Below, piece after piece: positions 33,866-43,037 of a stretch of 64,000 nucleotides of DNA (the stretch's first letter is position 1; each line of letters starts with the position of its first letter). The position numbers were made by a program, and so were the translations under genes. Source of the DNA: Gemmiger sp. An120 (lineage in GTDB: Bacteria > Bacillota > Clostridia > Oscillospirales > Ruminococcaceae). The DNA is taken from contig NZ_NFLN01000001.1 of NCBI RefSeq assembly GCF_002160955.1, forward strand, positions 248,001-312,000. The letters are read 5' to 3'. The notes below the pieces were generated by a model. That model saw only the letters and a program-made list of their open reading frames with translations. It was not told where the DNA came from and did not search any database.

Positions 33866-34948
33866 TCAGGGCTTTGTCACCAGCCCCATGGAGCAGGCCG
33901 TCTCGGCCATCACCGCGTCCACCCGGGTAAAATCCGCGGCGGATTTGTAGTAGGTCTCCAACTCGTTGTGGGCGCAGCGGGCCTCCCGCTGCAAAGCGCT
34001 GGTCTGGGCCAGCAGTTCCGCCGCCGCTTTCTGGTTAAACCGCATCCGCTGCCGACGGGCCCGCAGCCCCTCCGGGTCGGCAAACCGGCTGCACCGCATG
34101 TTGTGCTGGCCGCAGAACTCCATGGGATGCCAGCTGTTGGAGGTCAGCACCGCCAGCCCCAGCTCCGGCAGCAGCAGATGGTCAATTTTATCCTCCGGGG
34201 CCAACGGGCATCGGCAGGTAATCACAAACAATCCGCGCTCCAGCGCCTGCCGCCGCAGTTCCTCCAGAATCACCCGGCTCACCGCGCCGTATTCGTCCCG
34301 CAGCACGATCACATCGTCAGCCAGCGCTTCTACTGTATTCCGGTAGGCCAGTATCCCGTCCGGGGTCACGGCGCTCAGCAGCCGCACACTCTCCCGGCCC
34401 GGCCCCTCCTGCCGGGGCATCCGGCGTTCCGCCAGCCGGGCGGCGTACCGGCGCGCTTTGCCCTCATCCGCCACACCGGCGGCCAGACGACGGTTTTCCA
34501 GCAGCAGCGCGCCCGCCGCCGCCAGATACCGGGCCGCCCGTCCCTGCAAACAGGCGCACCGGCCGAACAATGCCCGCACCTCCCCGGCGTTGGCCTGCAT
34601 CCGGGCCCGGTCCAGTGTGTGGTACAGGCTCACCACCTGCTCCACCGCCACCGGGCAGGCGGGCTCCAGCGTGTGGGGGGCGGTGGCGTCCAGAATCGCC
34701 GTGTTCTGTTCCCAGAATACGGCCCCGTCCAGGCTGGCCGGATCGGAGGAACAGTGGATGCGCTCCACCGTGCCGCTGCCCAGGGCGGCCAGCTTCTTCA
34801 TCATGGTGGACTTGCCGCAGCCCGGCCCTGCCTTGATGAGAAAGGGCGTCAGACCCGGCTGGGCGGTCAGCTGGGCAAAGTAGCCGTGAAACCCGGCAGG
34901 GGACAGCGCCCCGAGGAAAAAGTCCAGATAGCGTGTGTTGCATTCCAT
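33866..34948 (-). CDS. Conserved P-loop ATPase of unknown function
   Basis: 360 residues from the ATG at 34948 (MECNTRYLDFF), preceded by AAAGGGG. Walker A is KAGPGCGKSTMMKKLA near residues 38-53. A second region around ERGLFVITCRCPLAPEDKID resembles another nucleotide-binding half. The sequence recalls the uncharacterised ATPase family common in spore-forming Firmicutes (PRK06851-like), but this is recollection, not a search. No signal peptide or membrane segment. It heads the minus-strand unit leading to the helicase and the Crp-type regulator and diverges from the malic enzyme gene. Function unknown. Confidence 0.75.
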   Translation of the reverse strand: MECNTRYLDFFLGALSPAGFHGYFAQLTAQPGLTPFLIKAGPGCGKSTMMKKLAALGSGTVERIHCSSDPASLDGAVFWEQNTAILDATAPHTLEPACPVAVEQVVSLYHTLDRARMQANAGEVRALFGRCACLQGRAARYLAAAGALLLENRRLAAGVADEGKARRYAARLAERRMPRQEGPGRESVRLLSAVTPDGILAYRNTVEALADDVIVLRDEYGAVSRVILEELRRQALERGLFVITCRCPLAPEDKIDHLLLPELGLAVLTSNSWHPMEFCGQHNMRCSRFADPEGLRARRQRMRFNQKAAAELLAQTSALQREARCAHNELETYYKSAADFTRVDAVMAETACSMGLVTKP

Positions 34949-35024
34949 TTTCAGCACCCCTTTCGCTGTTCCATGGTATGCCGCTGCCCGCCGCCCGGAC
35001 ACTCAAAAAATCCCTTTTGCCAAG

Positions 35025-35053
35025 TTGACGGGAAAAATCTGTACGAGTATACT
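35025..35053 (+). promoter_or_regulatory. Promoter of the malic enzyme-fumarase operon
   Basis: TTGACG (35025-35030), 17 bases, TATACT (35048-35053). Confidence 0.82.
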
Positions 35054-35101
35054 AAAGCAGTATGATGTATGTTCCACCCGTCGGGGGAGAGGAGAAGCAA
35101 T

Positions 35102-36274
35102 ATGGATACAAAACAGCTTGCAATGGAAAAACACCGCCAGTGGAAGGGCAAGATCGAGGTGATCTCCCGGGCGCCGGTCACCAACCGGGAAGAGCTCTCG
35201 GTGGCCTACACCCCCGGCGTGGCCGAACCCTGCCTGGCCATCCAGAAGGACCCGGCCCTTTCCTATGACCTGACCCGCCGGGGCAACCTGGTGGCGGTCA
35301 TCACCGACGGCACCGCCGTGCTGGGCCTGGGCGACATCGGCCCCGAAGCCGCCATGCCGGTCATGGAGGGCAAGTGCGCCCTGTTCAAGGCCTTCGCCGG
35401 TGTGGACGCATTCCCCATCTGCGTGGACAGCAAGGATCCGGAAACCTTCATCAACACGGTGGCCCTGATCTCCAAGAGCTTCGGCGGCATCAACCTGGAG
35501 GACATCGCCGCCCCCCGCTGCTTCGAGATCGAGGCAGAACTGAAAAAGCGCTGCGATATTCCCGTATTCCACGACGACCAGCACGGCACCGCCATTGTGC
35601 TGGGGGCCGCGCTGCTCAACGCTGCCAAGGTGGTGGGCAAGCCGATGGAAAGCCTGCACCTGGTCATCAACGGCGCCGGCGCGGCCGGTACCTCTATTGC
35701 CCGCCTGCTGCTGCAGCTGGGGGTGGGGGACATCGTGCTCTGCGACAAGCAGGGCGCGCTCTACCGCGGCGCGGACTGGATGAACCCGGCTCAGGCCCAG
35801 CTGGCCGAGATCACCAACAAGGAAAACAAGCAGGGTACCCTGGCCGACGTAATGAAGGGCGCGGACGTATTCATCGGCGTGTCCCGCCCCGGCCTGGTCA
35901 CCCGGGAGATGGTGGCCTCCATGGCCCCCGGCGCGATCGTGTTCCCCATGGCCAACCCGGTGCCCGAGATCATGCCGGACGAGGCCCGTGCCGGCGGCGC
36001 GGCGGTGATCGGCACCGGCCGCTCGGATTATCCCAACCAGATCAACAACGTGCTGGTGTTCCCCGGCATCTTCAAGGGCGCGCTGCAGGTGCGCAGCAAG
36101 GAGATCACCGAAAGCATGAAGCTGGCGGCGGCCCGCGCCATTGCCGCGCTGGTAAGTGAAGAAGAGCTGAACGCCGACTACATCCTGCCCAATGCCTTTG
36201 ACCCCCGCGTGGCCGATGCGGTGGCCGGTGCGGTGGCGGAGGAAGCCCGCCGCCTGGGCCTGGCCCGGGTATAA
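35102..36274 (+). CDS. NAD(P)-dependent malic enzyme
   Basis: 390 residues from the ATG at 35102, after GGGGGAGAGGAG; an ATG 33 bases upstream lacks a ribosome site. It interconverts malate and pyruvate plus CO2. Motifs are VAYTPGVAEPC, TDGTAVLGLGDIGPEAAMPV, KDPETFINTV, DIPVFHDDQHGTAIV (metal-binding Asp pair) and the nucleotide fold VINGAGAAGTSIARLLL; it lacks the C-terminal phosphotransacetylase domain of the longer MaeB type. It is followed 12 bases later by fumC, so the pair links pyruvate, malate and fumarate, either anaplerotically or in fumarate/malate fermentation. Confidence 0.95.
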   Translation: MDTKQLAMEKHRQWKGKIEVISRAPVTNREELSVAYTPGVAEPCLAIQKDPALSYDLTRRGNLVAVITDGTAVLGLGDIGPEAAMPVMEGKCALFKAFAGVDAFPICVDSKDPETFINTVALISKSFGGINLEDIAAPRCFEIEAELKKRCDIPVFHDDQHGTAIVLGAALLNAAKVVGKPMESLHLVINGAGAAGTSIARLLLQLGVGDIVLCDKQGALYRGADWMNPAQAQLAEITNKENKQGTLADVMKGADVFIGVSRPGLVTREMVASMAPGAIVFPMANPVPEIMPDEARAGGAAVIGTGRSDYPNQINNVLVFPGIFKGALQVRSKEITESMKLAAARAIAALVSEEELNADYILPNAFDPRVADAVAGAVAEEARRLGLARV

Positions 36275-36286
36275 GGAGGGCGAACG

Positions 36287-37669
<1,383 letters not shown>

Positions 37670-37694
37670 AACAAACGTTTGCTGTGTCCGCAGC

Positions 37695-37723
37695 TTGCAA
37701 ACCGCTGCCGGGCCCGGTATACT
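37695..37723 (+). promoter_or_regulatory. Promoter of larEBC
   Basis: TTGCAA (37695-37700), 17 bases, TATACT (37718-37723). The predicted start near 37730 leaves a 180-nt leader before larE. Confidence 0.7.
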
Positions 37724-37760
37724 GAAATCAACAACAAAACCGCCCGCGCCGTCAGGAAGA

Positions 37761-37863
37761 CAGGCCGGGTTCATGCGCCACGAAGGCGGGGGAATACCCT
37801 CTGCGCCGGGTGCGGGGGCTGTGTGCAGTCCGCCGCCACCGGCCTGCTTCGCGGCGCATTTTT
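37761..37863 (+). ncRNA. Riboswitch-like leader of larEBC, unclassified
   Basis: A closing stem CAGGCCGG/CCGGCCTG (37761-37768 with 37839-37846) encloses three local hairpins: CGCC/GGCG (37776-37788), GGGG-AATA-CCCT (37789-37800) and CTGC...GCAG (37801-37828). Two terminator stems compete with it: CGCCGC/GCGGCG (37831-37856), and a longer pairing of 37773-37785 with 37847-37859 (12 of 13 pairs). Both are followed by TTTTT (37859-37863). The terminator and closing stems cannot form together in a simple fold, the arrangement of a transcription-attenuating riboswitch in which ligand would turn expression on. No match to a known class was recognised; nickel or a cofactor precursor is a guess from the downstream genes. 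Confidence 0.5.
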
Positions 37864-37909
37864 CTGTATGGGGCCCCGCCCCGTTCTGTCGAAAGGAGCC
37901 CTTTTCTCT

Positions 37910-38674
37910 ATGCAGCTTTCCGAATTATTTGCCCGCCATCCCAAAGCGGCGCTGGCCTTCTCCGGCGGCACCGACTCCGCGCTGCTGCTGCAGGCCGGGG
38001 TGCAGGCCGGGGCGCAGATCCAGCCTTACTTTGTGTCCAGCCCGTTCCAGCCGGCCTTCGAGCGGCAGGACGCGCAGCAATTGGCCGCCCGCGCCGGGGT
38101 GACCCTCCGGGTTATCGAGCTGGATCCCCTGGCCGACCCGCAAGTGCGGGAAAACGGTCCCCGCCGCTGCTACTACTGCAAGCGGGCCATCTTCACCGCC
38201 CTGCGCCGCCAGGCGTCTGCCGACGGCTATGACCTGCTGCTGGACGGCACCAACGCCTCGGACGACGCGGCCGACCGGCCCGGTATGCAGGCACTGGCGG
38301 AACTGGGGGTGCGCAGTCCGCTGCGGGAGTGCGGCATCACCAAACTGGAGGTGCGGCGCCTGAGCCGGGAACTGGGCCTGTTCACCTGGCAGAAACCCAG
38401 CTATGCCTGCCTGGCCACCCGAATTCCCACCGGCCGACAAATTGACCCCGCGGATCTGGCCCGGGTAGAGGGGGCGGAAAACTGCCTGGCCGGGCAGGGC
38501 TACCGGGATTTCCGGGTTCGCCTGCGGGCGGACGATGCCTGCCTGTTGCAGGTTACCGAAGAACAATGGGGCCGCGCTGCGGCGGAGCGGGAAACCCTCC
38601 GCGCACTGCTGCGCCCTTACTTTGCCCAGGTGTGGCTGGATACCGCCGCCCGCCGGGCAGAACCGATGGAGTGA
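37910..38674 (+). CDS. larE: Nickel-pincer cofactor sulfur transferase LarE
   Basis: 254 residues from the ATG at 37910 after GAAAGGAG; an upstream in-frame extension lies in the structured leader and looks non-coding. PP-loop ATPase motif AFSGGTDSALLLQ (residues 16-28) adenylates the carboxylate of the pyridinium dicarboxylate intermediate. RRCYYCKR (Cys87, Cys90) and Cys167 in KPSYACLATRIP are the conserved cysteines. In L. plantarum a single Cys at the latter site gives up its sulfur; other LarE proteins use a three-Cys [4Fe-4S] cluster, and three Cys are available here. First of larE-larB-larC. Confidence 0.93.
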   Translation: MQLSELFARHPKAALAFSGGTDSALLLQAGVQAGAQIQPYFVSSPFQPAFERQDAQQLAARAGVTLRVIELDPLADPQVRENGPRRCYYCKRAIFTALRRQASADGYDLLLDGTNASDDAADRPGMQALAELGVRSPLRECGITKLEVRRLSRELGLFTWQKPSYACLATRIPTGRQIDPADLARVEGAENCLAGQGYRDFRVRLRADDACLLQVTEEQWGRAAAERETLRALLRPYFAQVWLDTAARRAEPME

Positions 38675-38686
38675 GGAGGAAACAGA

Positions 38687-39442
38687 ATGGAAAAACAGGA
38701 CGCGCTGCAGCTGCTTGAAGCAGTCCGGGACGGCCGGGTAGACCCGCAGCAGGCGCTTTTGCAGCTGAAGCTGGAACCCTTTGAAGACCTGGGCTTTGCC
38801 AAGGTGGATCACCACCGGGGCCTGCGCCAGGGGGCGCAGGAAGTGATTTACGGCGCGGGCAAAACGCCGGAGCAGATCGCCGGCATCCTGGCCTCCATGC
38901 ACCGGCGCGGGGCAGAGAACATCCTGATCACCCGCATGAGCGCCGAAGCCGCCGACCTGGCCCGCAGCCAGGGCCACAGCCTGCAGTACGACCCGCTGAG
39001 CCGGGTGGGCATTGCCTGGCCCCGGCCCCATATCAGCGCCAAGGGCACCATTGTGGTGGTGTCCGGCGGAACCAGCGACCAGGCCGTTTGCGAGGAGGCT
39101 GCCCTCACCGCCCAGGCCATGGGCAACAAGGTGGAGCGTCTCTACGACGTGGGGGTGGCCGGGCTGCACCGTCTGCTGGCCAACCTGGATGTGCTCATGA
39201 GCGCCCGGGTGGTCATTGCCGTGGCAGGCATGGAAGGCGCACTGGCCAGCGTGGTGGGCGGCCTGGTGGACTGCCCGGTCATCGCGGTGCCCACCAGCGT
39301 GGGATATGGCGCCTCCTTCGGCGGGATGAGCGCCCTGCTTTCCATGCTGAACTCCTGCGCCAGCGGGGTCAGCGTGGTGAATATCGACAACGGATTCGGG
39401 GCCGGGTATCTGGCCAGCATGATCAATCATATAGGGGAGTGA
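38687..39442 (+). CDS. larB: Nickel-pincer cofactor carboxylase LarB
   Basis: 251 residues. It carboxylates and hydrolyses nicotinic acid adenine dinucleotide to the pyridinium-3,5-biscarboxylate mononucleotide that LarE uses. The N-terminal part has LGFAKVDHHRGLRQGAQEVI, and the C-terminal half is like PurE/AIR carboxylase: VVVSGGTSDQAVCEEAALTA, GLHRLLANLD, VIAVAGMEGALASVVGGL and VIAVPTSVGYGASFGGMSAL. Complete length. GAGGAGGAAACAG precedes the ATG; it is 12 bases after larE and 4 bases before larC. Confidence 0.95.
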   Translation: MEKQDALQLLEAVRDGRVDPQQALLQLKLEPFEDLGFAKVDHHRGLRQGAQEVIYGAGKTPEQIAGILASMHRRGAENILITRMSAEAADLARSQGHSLQYDPLSRVGIAWPRPHISAKGTIVVVSGGTSDQAVCEEAALTAQAMGNKVERLYDVGVAGLHRLLANLDVLMSARVVIAVAGMEGALASVVGGLVDCPVIAVPTSVGYGASFGGMSALLSMLNSCASGVSVVNIDNGFGAGYLASMINHIGE

Positions 39443-39446
39443 CAGA

Positions 39447-40739
39447 ATGCGCACCATCTATCTGGAATGTGCCATGGGCGCGGCGGGGGATATGCTCATG
39501 AGTGCCTTGAGCGAGCTGCTGGACCCCGCAGTCCGGCAGGAATTTTTTGAAACCATGAACCATCTGGGCCTGCCCGGTGTGCAGGTGACCCGCCGCGACG
39601 CGGAAAGCTGCGGCATCCGGGGCACCCGGGTGGAGGTGACCGTACACGGGCAGGAGGAGCACAGCGAGGATGTGGACCTGCACACCCATGCTGCCCACAC
39701 CCATGATCATACCCATTGCCACGGGGAGGAGCATGTCCACGGGCACATGCATCCCGGCGAAGAAGCCGCCCATTCCCACCACCATCATCACCATGCTTCC
39801 CCGGCAGATATCCGGGCGCTGGTGGAGAAGATGAATGTCCCCGCGCCGGTGCGCCAGGATGTGCTGGCGGTGTACGACCTGATTGCGCAGGCCGAGGCTC
39901 ATGCGCACGGCTGCCCGGTGGAGCAGATCCATTTCCATGAAGTGGGCACCATGGACGCGGTGGCGGACATCACCGGCGTCTGCCTGCTGATGCATATGCT
40001 GGCGCCGCAGCAGGTGCTGGCCAGCCCGGTGCACGCGGGCAGCGGCCATGTGCGCTGTGCCCACGGGGTGCTGCCGGTACCGGCTCCTGCCACGGCCTGG
40101 CTGCTGCAGGGGATTCCCTGGTATGGCGGCAGCGTGCAGGGAGAACTGTGCACCCCCACTGGCGCGGCCCTGCTGAAACATTTCGTCACCCGCTTCGGCC
40201 CCATGCCGCCCTTCTGCGCCGAGAAGATCGGCTACGGGATGGGTACAAAGGACTTCGGGGTGGCCAATTGCGTGCGAGTATACCTGGGCCAGGCAGAAGG
40301 GGAACCCCTGCCCCAGATCGCCCAGCTGTGCTGCAATCTGGACGATATGACCGGCGAAGCTATCGGCTTCTGCACCCAGGTCTTGCTGGATGCAGGGGCG
40401 CTGGATGTGTTCAGCACCCCCATCCAGATGAAAAAGAATCGCCCGGCGGTGCTGCTGACCTGCCTGTGCCGTATGGACCAGGCGGACGAGATGGCTGGTC
40501 TGCTGCTGCGCCATACCACCACACTGGGGGTGCGCCGCACCCTCTGCGAGCGGTATATGCTGGAACGGGAAGCTATTACGGTAGATACCGAATATGGCCC
40601 GGTCAGGGCCAAGAGGGCCCGGGGCTGGGGCGTGGATCGGATCAAGGCCGAGTACGACGACGCGGCCCGCATTGCCCGGCAGAAGGGCGTTCCCCTCCGC
40701 CAGGTGCAGCAGGAAGTGGAAAAATCGGCAGCAAAGTAA
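39447..40739 (+). CDS. larC: Nickel insertion protein LarC
   Basis: 430 residues. It inserts nickel into the pincer nucleotide using CTP. The N-terminal part starts YLECAMGAAGDMLMSAL; a His-rich metal store covers about residues 68-115 (HTHAAHTHDHTHCHGEEHVH, then six consecutive His). IHFHEVGTMDAVADI and EKIGYGMGTKDF follow, and a C-terminal CTP-binding domain begins near 285. In Lactobacillus LarC needs a programmed frameshift between larC1 and larC2; here it is one uninterrupted frame. No larA (lactate racemase) is adjacent, so the enzyme using the cofactor is elsewhere. Confidence 0.95.
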   Translation: MRTIYLECAMGAAGDMLMSALSELLDPAVRQEFFETMNHLGLPGVQVTRRDAESCGIRGTRVEVTVHGQEEHSEDVDLHTHAAHTHDHTHCHGEEHVHGHMHPGEEAAHSHHHHHHASPADIRALVEKMNVPAPVRQDVLAVYDLIAQAEAHAHGCPVEQIHFHEVGTMDAVADITGVCLLMHMLAPQQVLASPVHAGSGHVRCAHGVLPVPAPATAWLLQGIPWYGGSVQGELCTPTGAALLKHFVTRFGPMPPFCAEKIGYGMGTKDFGVANCVRVYLGQAEGEPLPQIAQLCCNLDDMTGEAIGFCTQVLLDAGALDVFSTPIQMKKNRPAVLLTCLCRMDQADEMAGLLLRHTTTLGVRRTLCERYMLEREAITVDTEYGPVRAKRARGWGVDRIKAEYDDAARIARQKGVPLRQVQQEVEKSAAK

Positions 40740-40859
40740 ACGATTGCGTTTGTTTTGTTGCATCAAATCCTTCGGTTGTGTTAGGATATTTATAGAGAAA
40801 AAGGCGGATGCCGGATCGTTCGGCCCGCCCTGTGAGGCTGTCACAACAGGAGGTTGAGT

Positions 40860-41681
40860 ATGAGCTTCGAGTATTATCAGATTTCGGCGCAGGACCTGGG
40901 CAAGGATGCCAAGGTGCCTATCCTCAAACTGGGGGATTCGGGCGAAGTATTCTACGAACTGGCTCTTGAGATGCTGAACTGCATCAAGGCCAACAACGCC
41001 GCCGGCAAAAAGACGGTGTTCATCTGCCCGGTGGGCCCGGTGGGGCAGTATCCCATCTTTGTGCGGCTGGTTAATCGGGAGCGGGTCAGCCTCAAGAACT
41101 GCTGGTTCATCAATATGGACGAGTACCTGAAAGACGACGGCAGCTGGATTGATATGGGCAACAAGCTGTCCTTCCGGGGCTTCATGGAACGTACCGTCTA
41201 CAGCCAGATTGATCCGGAACTGGTCGTACCGGAGGAGCAGCGGGTGTTCCCGGATCCGCAGAACCTGGAGTACATTCCCCGCCTGATCGAGGAACTGGGC
41301 GGTGTGGACATTGCCTTTGGCGGCATCGGCATCAACGGGCACCTGGCTTTCAACGAGCCTCAGGACGAACTGACCGCAGAGGAATACGCCCAGCTGCATA
41401 CCCGCGTGCTGGACATCTCCCGCGAGACCCGCACCACCAACGCCATCGGCGATCTGAACGGTGCCATCGACGCTATGCCCAAAAAGTGTGTCACCATCGG
41501 CATCCACGAGATTCTGTCCGCCCGCAAGGTGCGTCTGGGTGTCTTCCGTGACTGGCACCGGGCGGTGATCCGGCAGGCTGCCTACGGCGAGGTAAGCGCC
41601 CATTTCCCGGCTACCCTGCTGCAGAACCATCCCGACGCTATGATCATCACCAACGCCAACGCGGCCCAGCAGCCGTTTTAA
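40860..41681 (+). CDS. NagB-like sugar-phosphate isomerase/deaminase
   Basis: 273 residues. The ATG at 40860 is six bases after AGGAGG. Fold and active-site segments follow glucosamine-6-phosphate deaminase/6-phosphogluconolactonase: CWFINMDEYL (Asp-Glu pair), VDIAFGGIGINGHLAFNEP (catalytic Asp/His/Glu region) and CVTIGIHEILSARKVRLG. The phosphate-loop region near residues 53-63 reads CPVGPVGQYP where true NagB has PTGSTP, so the substrate may differ from GlcN6P. The next gene encodes a class II aldolase 34 bases later, suggesting a short sugar-phosphate route. A weak promoter (TTGCAT, 18 bases, TAGGAT) lies at 40758-40787. Confidence 0.85.
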   Translation: MSFEYYQISAQDLGKDAKVPILKLGDSGEVFYELALEMLNCIKANNAAGKKTVFICPVGPVGQYPIFVRLVNRERVSLKNCWFINMDEYLKDDGSWIDMGNKLSFRGFMERTVYSQIDPELVVPEEQRVFPDPQNLEYIPRLIEELGGVDIAFGGIGINGHLAFNEPQDELTAEEYAQLHTRVLDISRETRTTNAIGDLNGAIDAMPKKCVTIGIHEILSARKVRLGVFRDWHRAVIRQAAYGEVSAHFPATLLQNHPDAMIITNANAAQQPF

Positions 41682-41715
41682 GCGGCCCGACGCATAAGAA
41701 AGGAAGGTATCCGCC

Positions 41716-42870
41716 ATGTTAGTACCTCTTCGCGCGATTCTGGAAGCCACCGATAAATACGACTACGCCCAGGGCGCGTTCAACGTAAACGCCGTGGCCC
41801 AGGCGAAAGCCGCCATCGAAGTACACGAGATGTTCCGCTCTGCGGCGATTCTGCAGGGCGCTGATCTGGCCAACGGCTTTATGGGCGGCCGCACCGATTT
41901 TATGAACGCCACCCTGGAAGATAAGATCAAGGGTGCCGCCAACATCGGTGACGCGGTAAAGAAATACGGTGAGAACAGCCCCATTCCCGTGGCCCTGCAT
42001 CTGGACCATGGCCGTAACTTTGAAAGCTGCAAGGCGGCTATCGCCGGCGGCTACACCAGCGTTATGATCGACGGTTCCAGCCTGCCCTTTGAGCAGAACA
42101 TCGAGCTCACCCGTGAGGTGGTCAAGTATGCTCATGAGCGCGGCGTCACCGTAGAGGCCGAGCTGGGCGTGCTGGCCGGCGTGGAAGACCACGTGTTCAG
42201 CAACAACTCCACCTATACCAATCCCCTGGATGCGGTGGAATTCATCAAAAAGACCAAGGTGGATGCCCTGGCCATCAGCTACGGCACCATGCACGGCGCC
42301 AACAAGGGCAAGGGGGCCAAGCTCCGCAAGGAGATCGCCATTGCCACCAAGGAGTGCCTGCGCCATGCCGGCATCTTCTGCGTGCTGGTCAGCCATGGTT
42401 CTTCCACCGTTCCCCAGTACATCGTCAACGAGATCAACGCCCTGGGCGGCGACATCCAGAACGCCTACGGCATTGAACTGGCCCAGCTGAAAGAGGTCTC
42501 CCACTGCGGCATCGGCAAGATCAATGTGGATACCGATATCCGCCTGGCCGTTACCCGCAACATGAAGGAGCTGTTTGTGGCCCGTCCCGAGCTGCAGAAG
42601 AGCCCCTCCATCGGTGCGATCTACCAGCTGCTGGAAGAGAAGAAGTCCGCCTTTGATCCCCGCGCGTTCCTGCCCCCGATCATGGACACCGTCATGTACG
42701 GCAACATCCCCGACGAGGACGTGGCCGCTATCGTGAACTGCATCGAAAAGGGCGTGCGCGAGGTTGTGGGTACCCTGATCGTGGAATTCGGCAGCGTGGG
42801 CAAGGCTCCCCTGGTGGAGAAGGTCACCCTGGACGAGATGGCCGAGCGCTACCGCAAGGAAGGCATCTGA
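41716..42870 (+). CDS. Class II ketose-bisphosphate aldolase
   Basis: 384 residues, longer than the usual 285-310 because of a C-terminal extension. The zinc site is complete: HLDHGRNFESC, YGTMHGANKGKG and VSHGSSTVP. The phosphate-binding GIGKINVDTDIRLAVTRN segment is also present. It cleaves fructose-1,6-bisphosphate or a related ketose bisphosphate to DHAP plus an aldehyde. The extension (after about residue 300) carries ILPPIMDTVMYGN-type sequence and may define a subfamily. AGAAAGGAAGG precedes the ATG. It probably forms an operon with the NagB-like gene and could be the glycolytic aldolase partner of pfkA. Confidence 0.9.
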   Translation: MLVPLRAILEATDKYDYAQGAFNVNAVAQAKAAIEVHEMFRSAAILQGADLANGFMGGRTDFMNATLEDKIKGAANIGDAVKKYGENSPIPVALHLDHGRNFESCKAAIAGGYTSVMIDGSSLPFEQNIELTREVVKYAHERGVTVEAELGVLAGVEDHVFSNNSTYTNPLDAVEFIKKTKVDALAISYGTMHGANKGKGAKLRKEIAIATKECLRHAGIFCVLVSHGSSTVPQYIVNEINALGGDIQNAYGIELAQLKEVSHCGIGKINVDTDIRLAVTRNMKELFVARPELQKSPSIGAIYQLLEEKKSAFDPRAFLPPIMDTVMYGNIPDEDVAAIVNCIEKGVREVVGTLIVEFGSVGKAPLVEKVTLDEMAERYRKEGI

Positions 42871-42888
42871 TCTCTGTTTCATACGCAA

Positions 42889-42933
42889 AGCAGCGGTGCG
42901 CTGTCCTGTTTCAGGGCGGCGCGCCGCTTTTCT
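42889..42933 (+). terminator. Terminator after the aldolase gene
   Basis: An imperfect stem AGCGG-TGCGC-TGTCCTG with CAGGGC-GGCGC-GCCGCT, closed by TTT, ends in TTTTCTG. Confidence 0.75.
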
Positions 42934-42946
42934 GTGTTAACGGGAT

Positions 42947-42975
42947 TTGTATTTGTGCCGGGCCCATGGTATAAT
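42947..42975 (+). promoter_or_regulatory. Promoter of the molybdenum hydroxylase operon
   Basis: TTGTAT (42947-42952), 17 bases, TATAAT (42970-42975). Confidence 0.72.
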
Positions 42976-42997
42976 GGGGCTGAAAAATCACAAGAAA

Positions 42998-43017
42998 CGC
43001 CGTGCTTTGGCACGGCG
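42998..43017 (+). promoter_or_regulatory. Leader hairpin of the molybdenum hydroxylase operon
   Basis: CGCCGTGC/GCACGGCG, 8 bp perfect with a TTTG loop, lies about 15 nt into the transcript and directly before the GGAAGGA ribosome site. It is too small to be the known Moco riboswitch. Confidence 0.5.
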
Positions 43018-43037
43018 CCGGAAGGATGTAGAAGATC

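Noticed and set aside
37751-37766. GTCAGGAAGACAGGCC resembling a B12 box in the larE leader
   Set aside because: The other cobalamin-riboswitch blocks should lie upstream of it, but that space holds the promoter and the fumC end. Treated as chance similarity.
37679-37909. In-frame N-terminal extension of larE
   Set aside because: It overlaps the promoter and structured leader and encodes Cys/Arg-rich sequence absent from LarE.
39660-39800. CAC/CAT-rich repeat
   Set aside because: It encodes the His-rich metal-binding segment of LarC.
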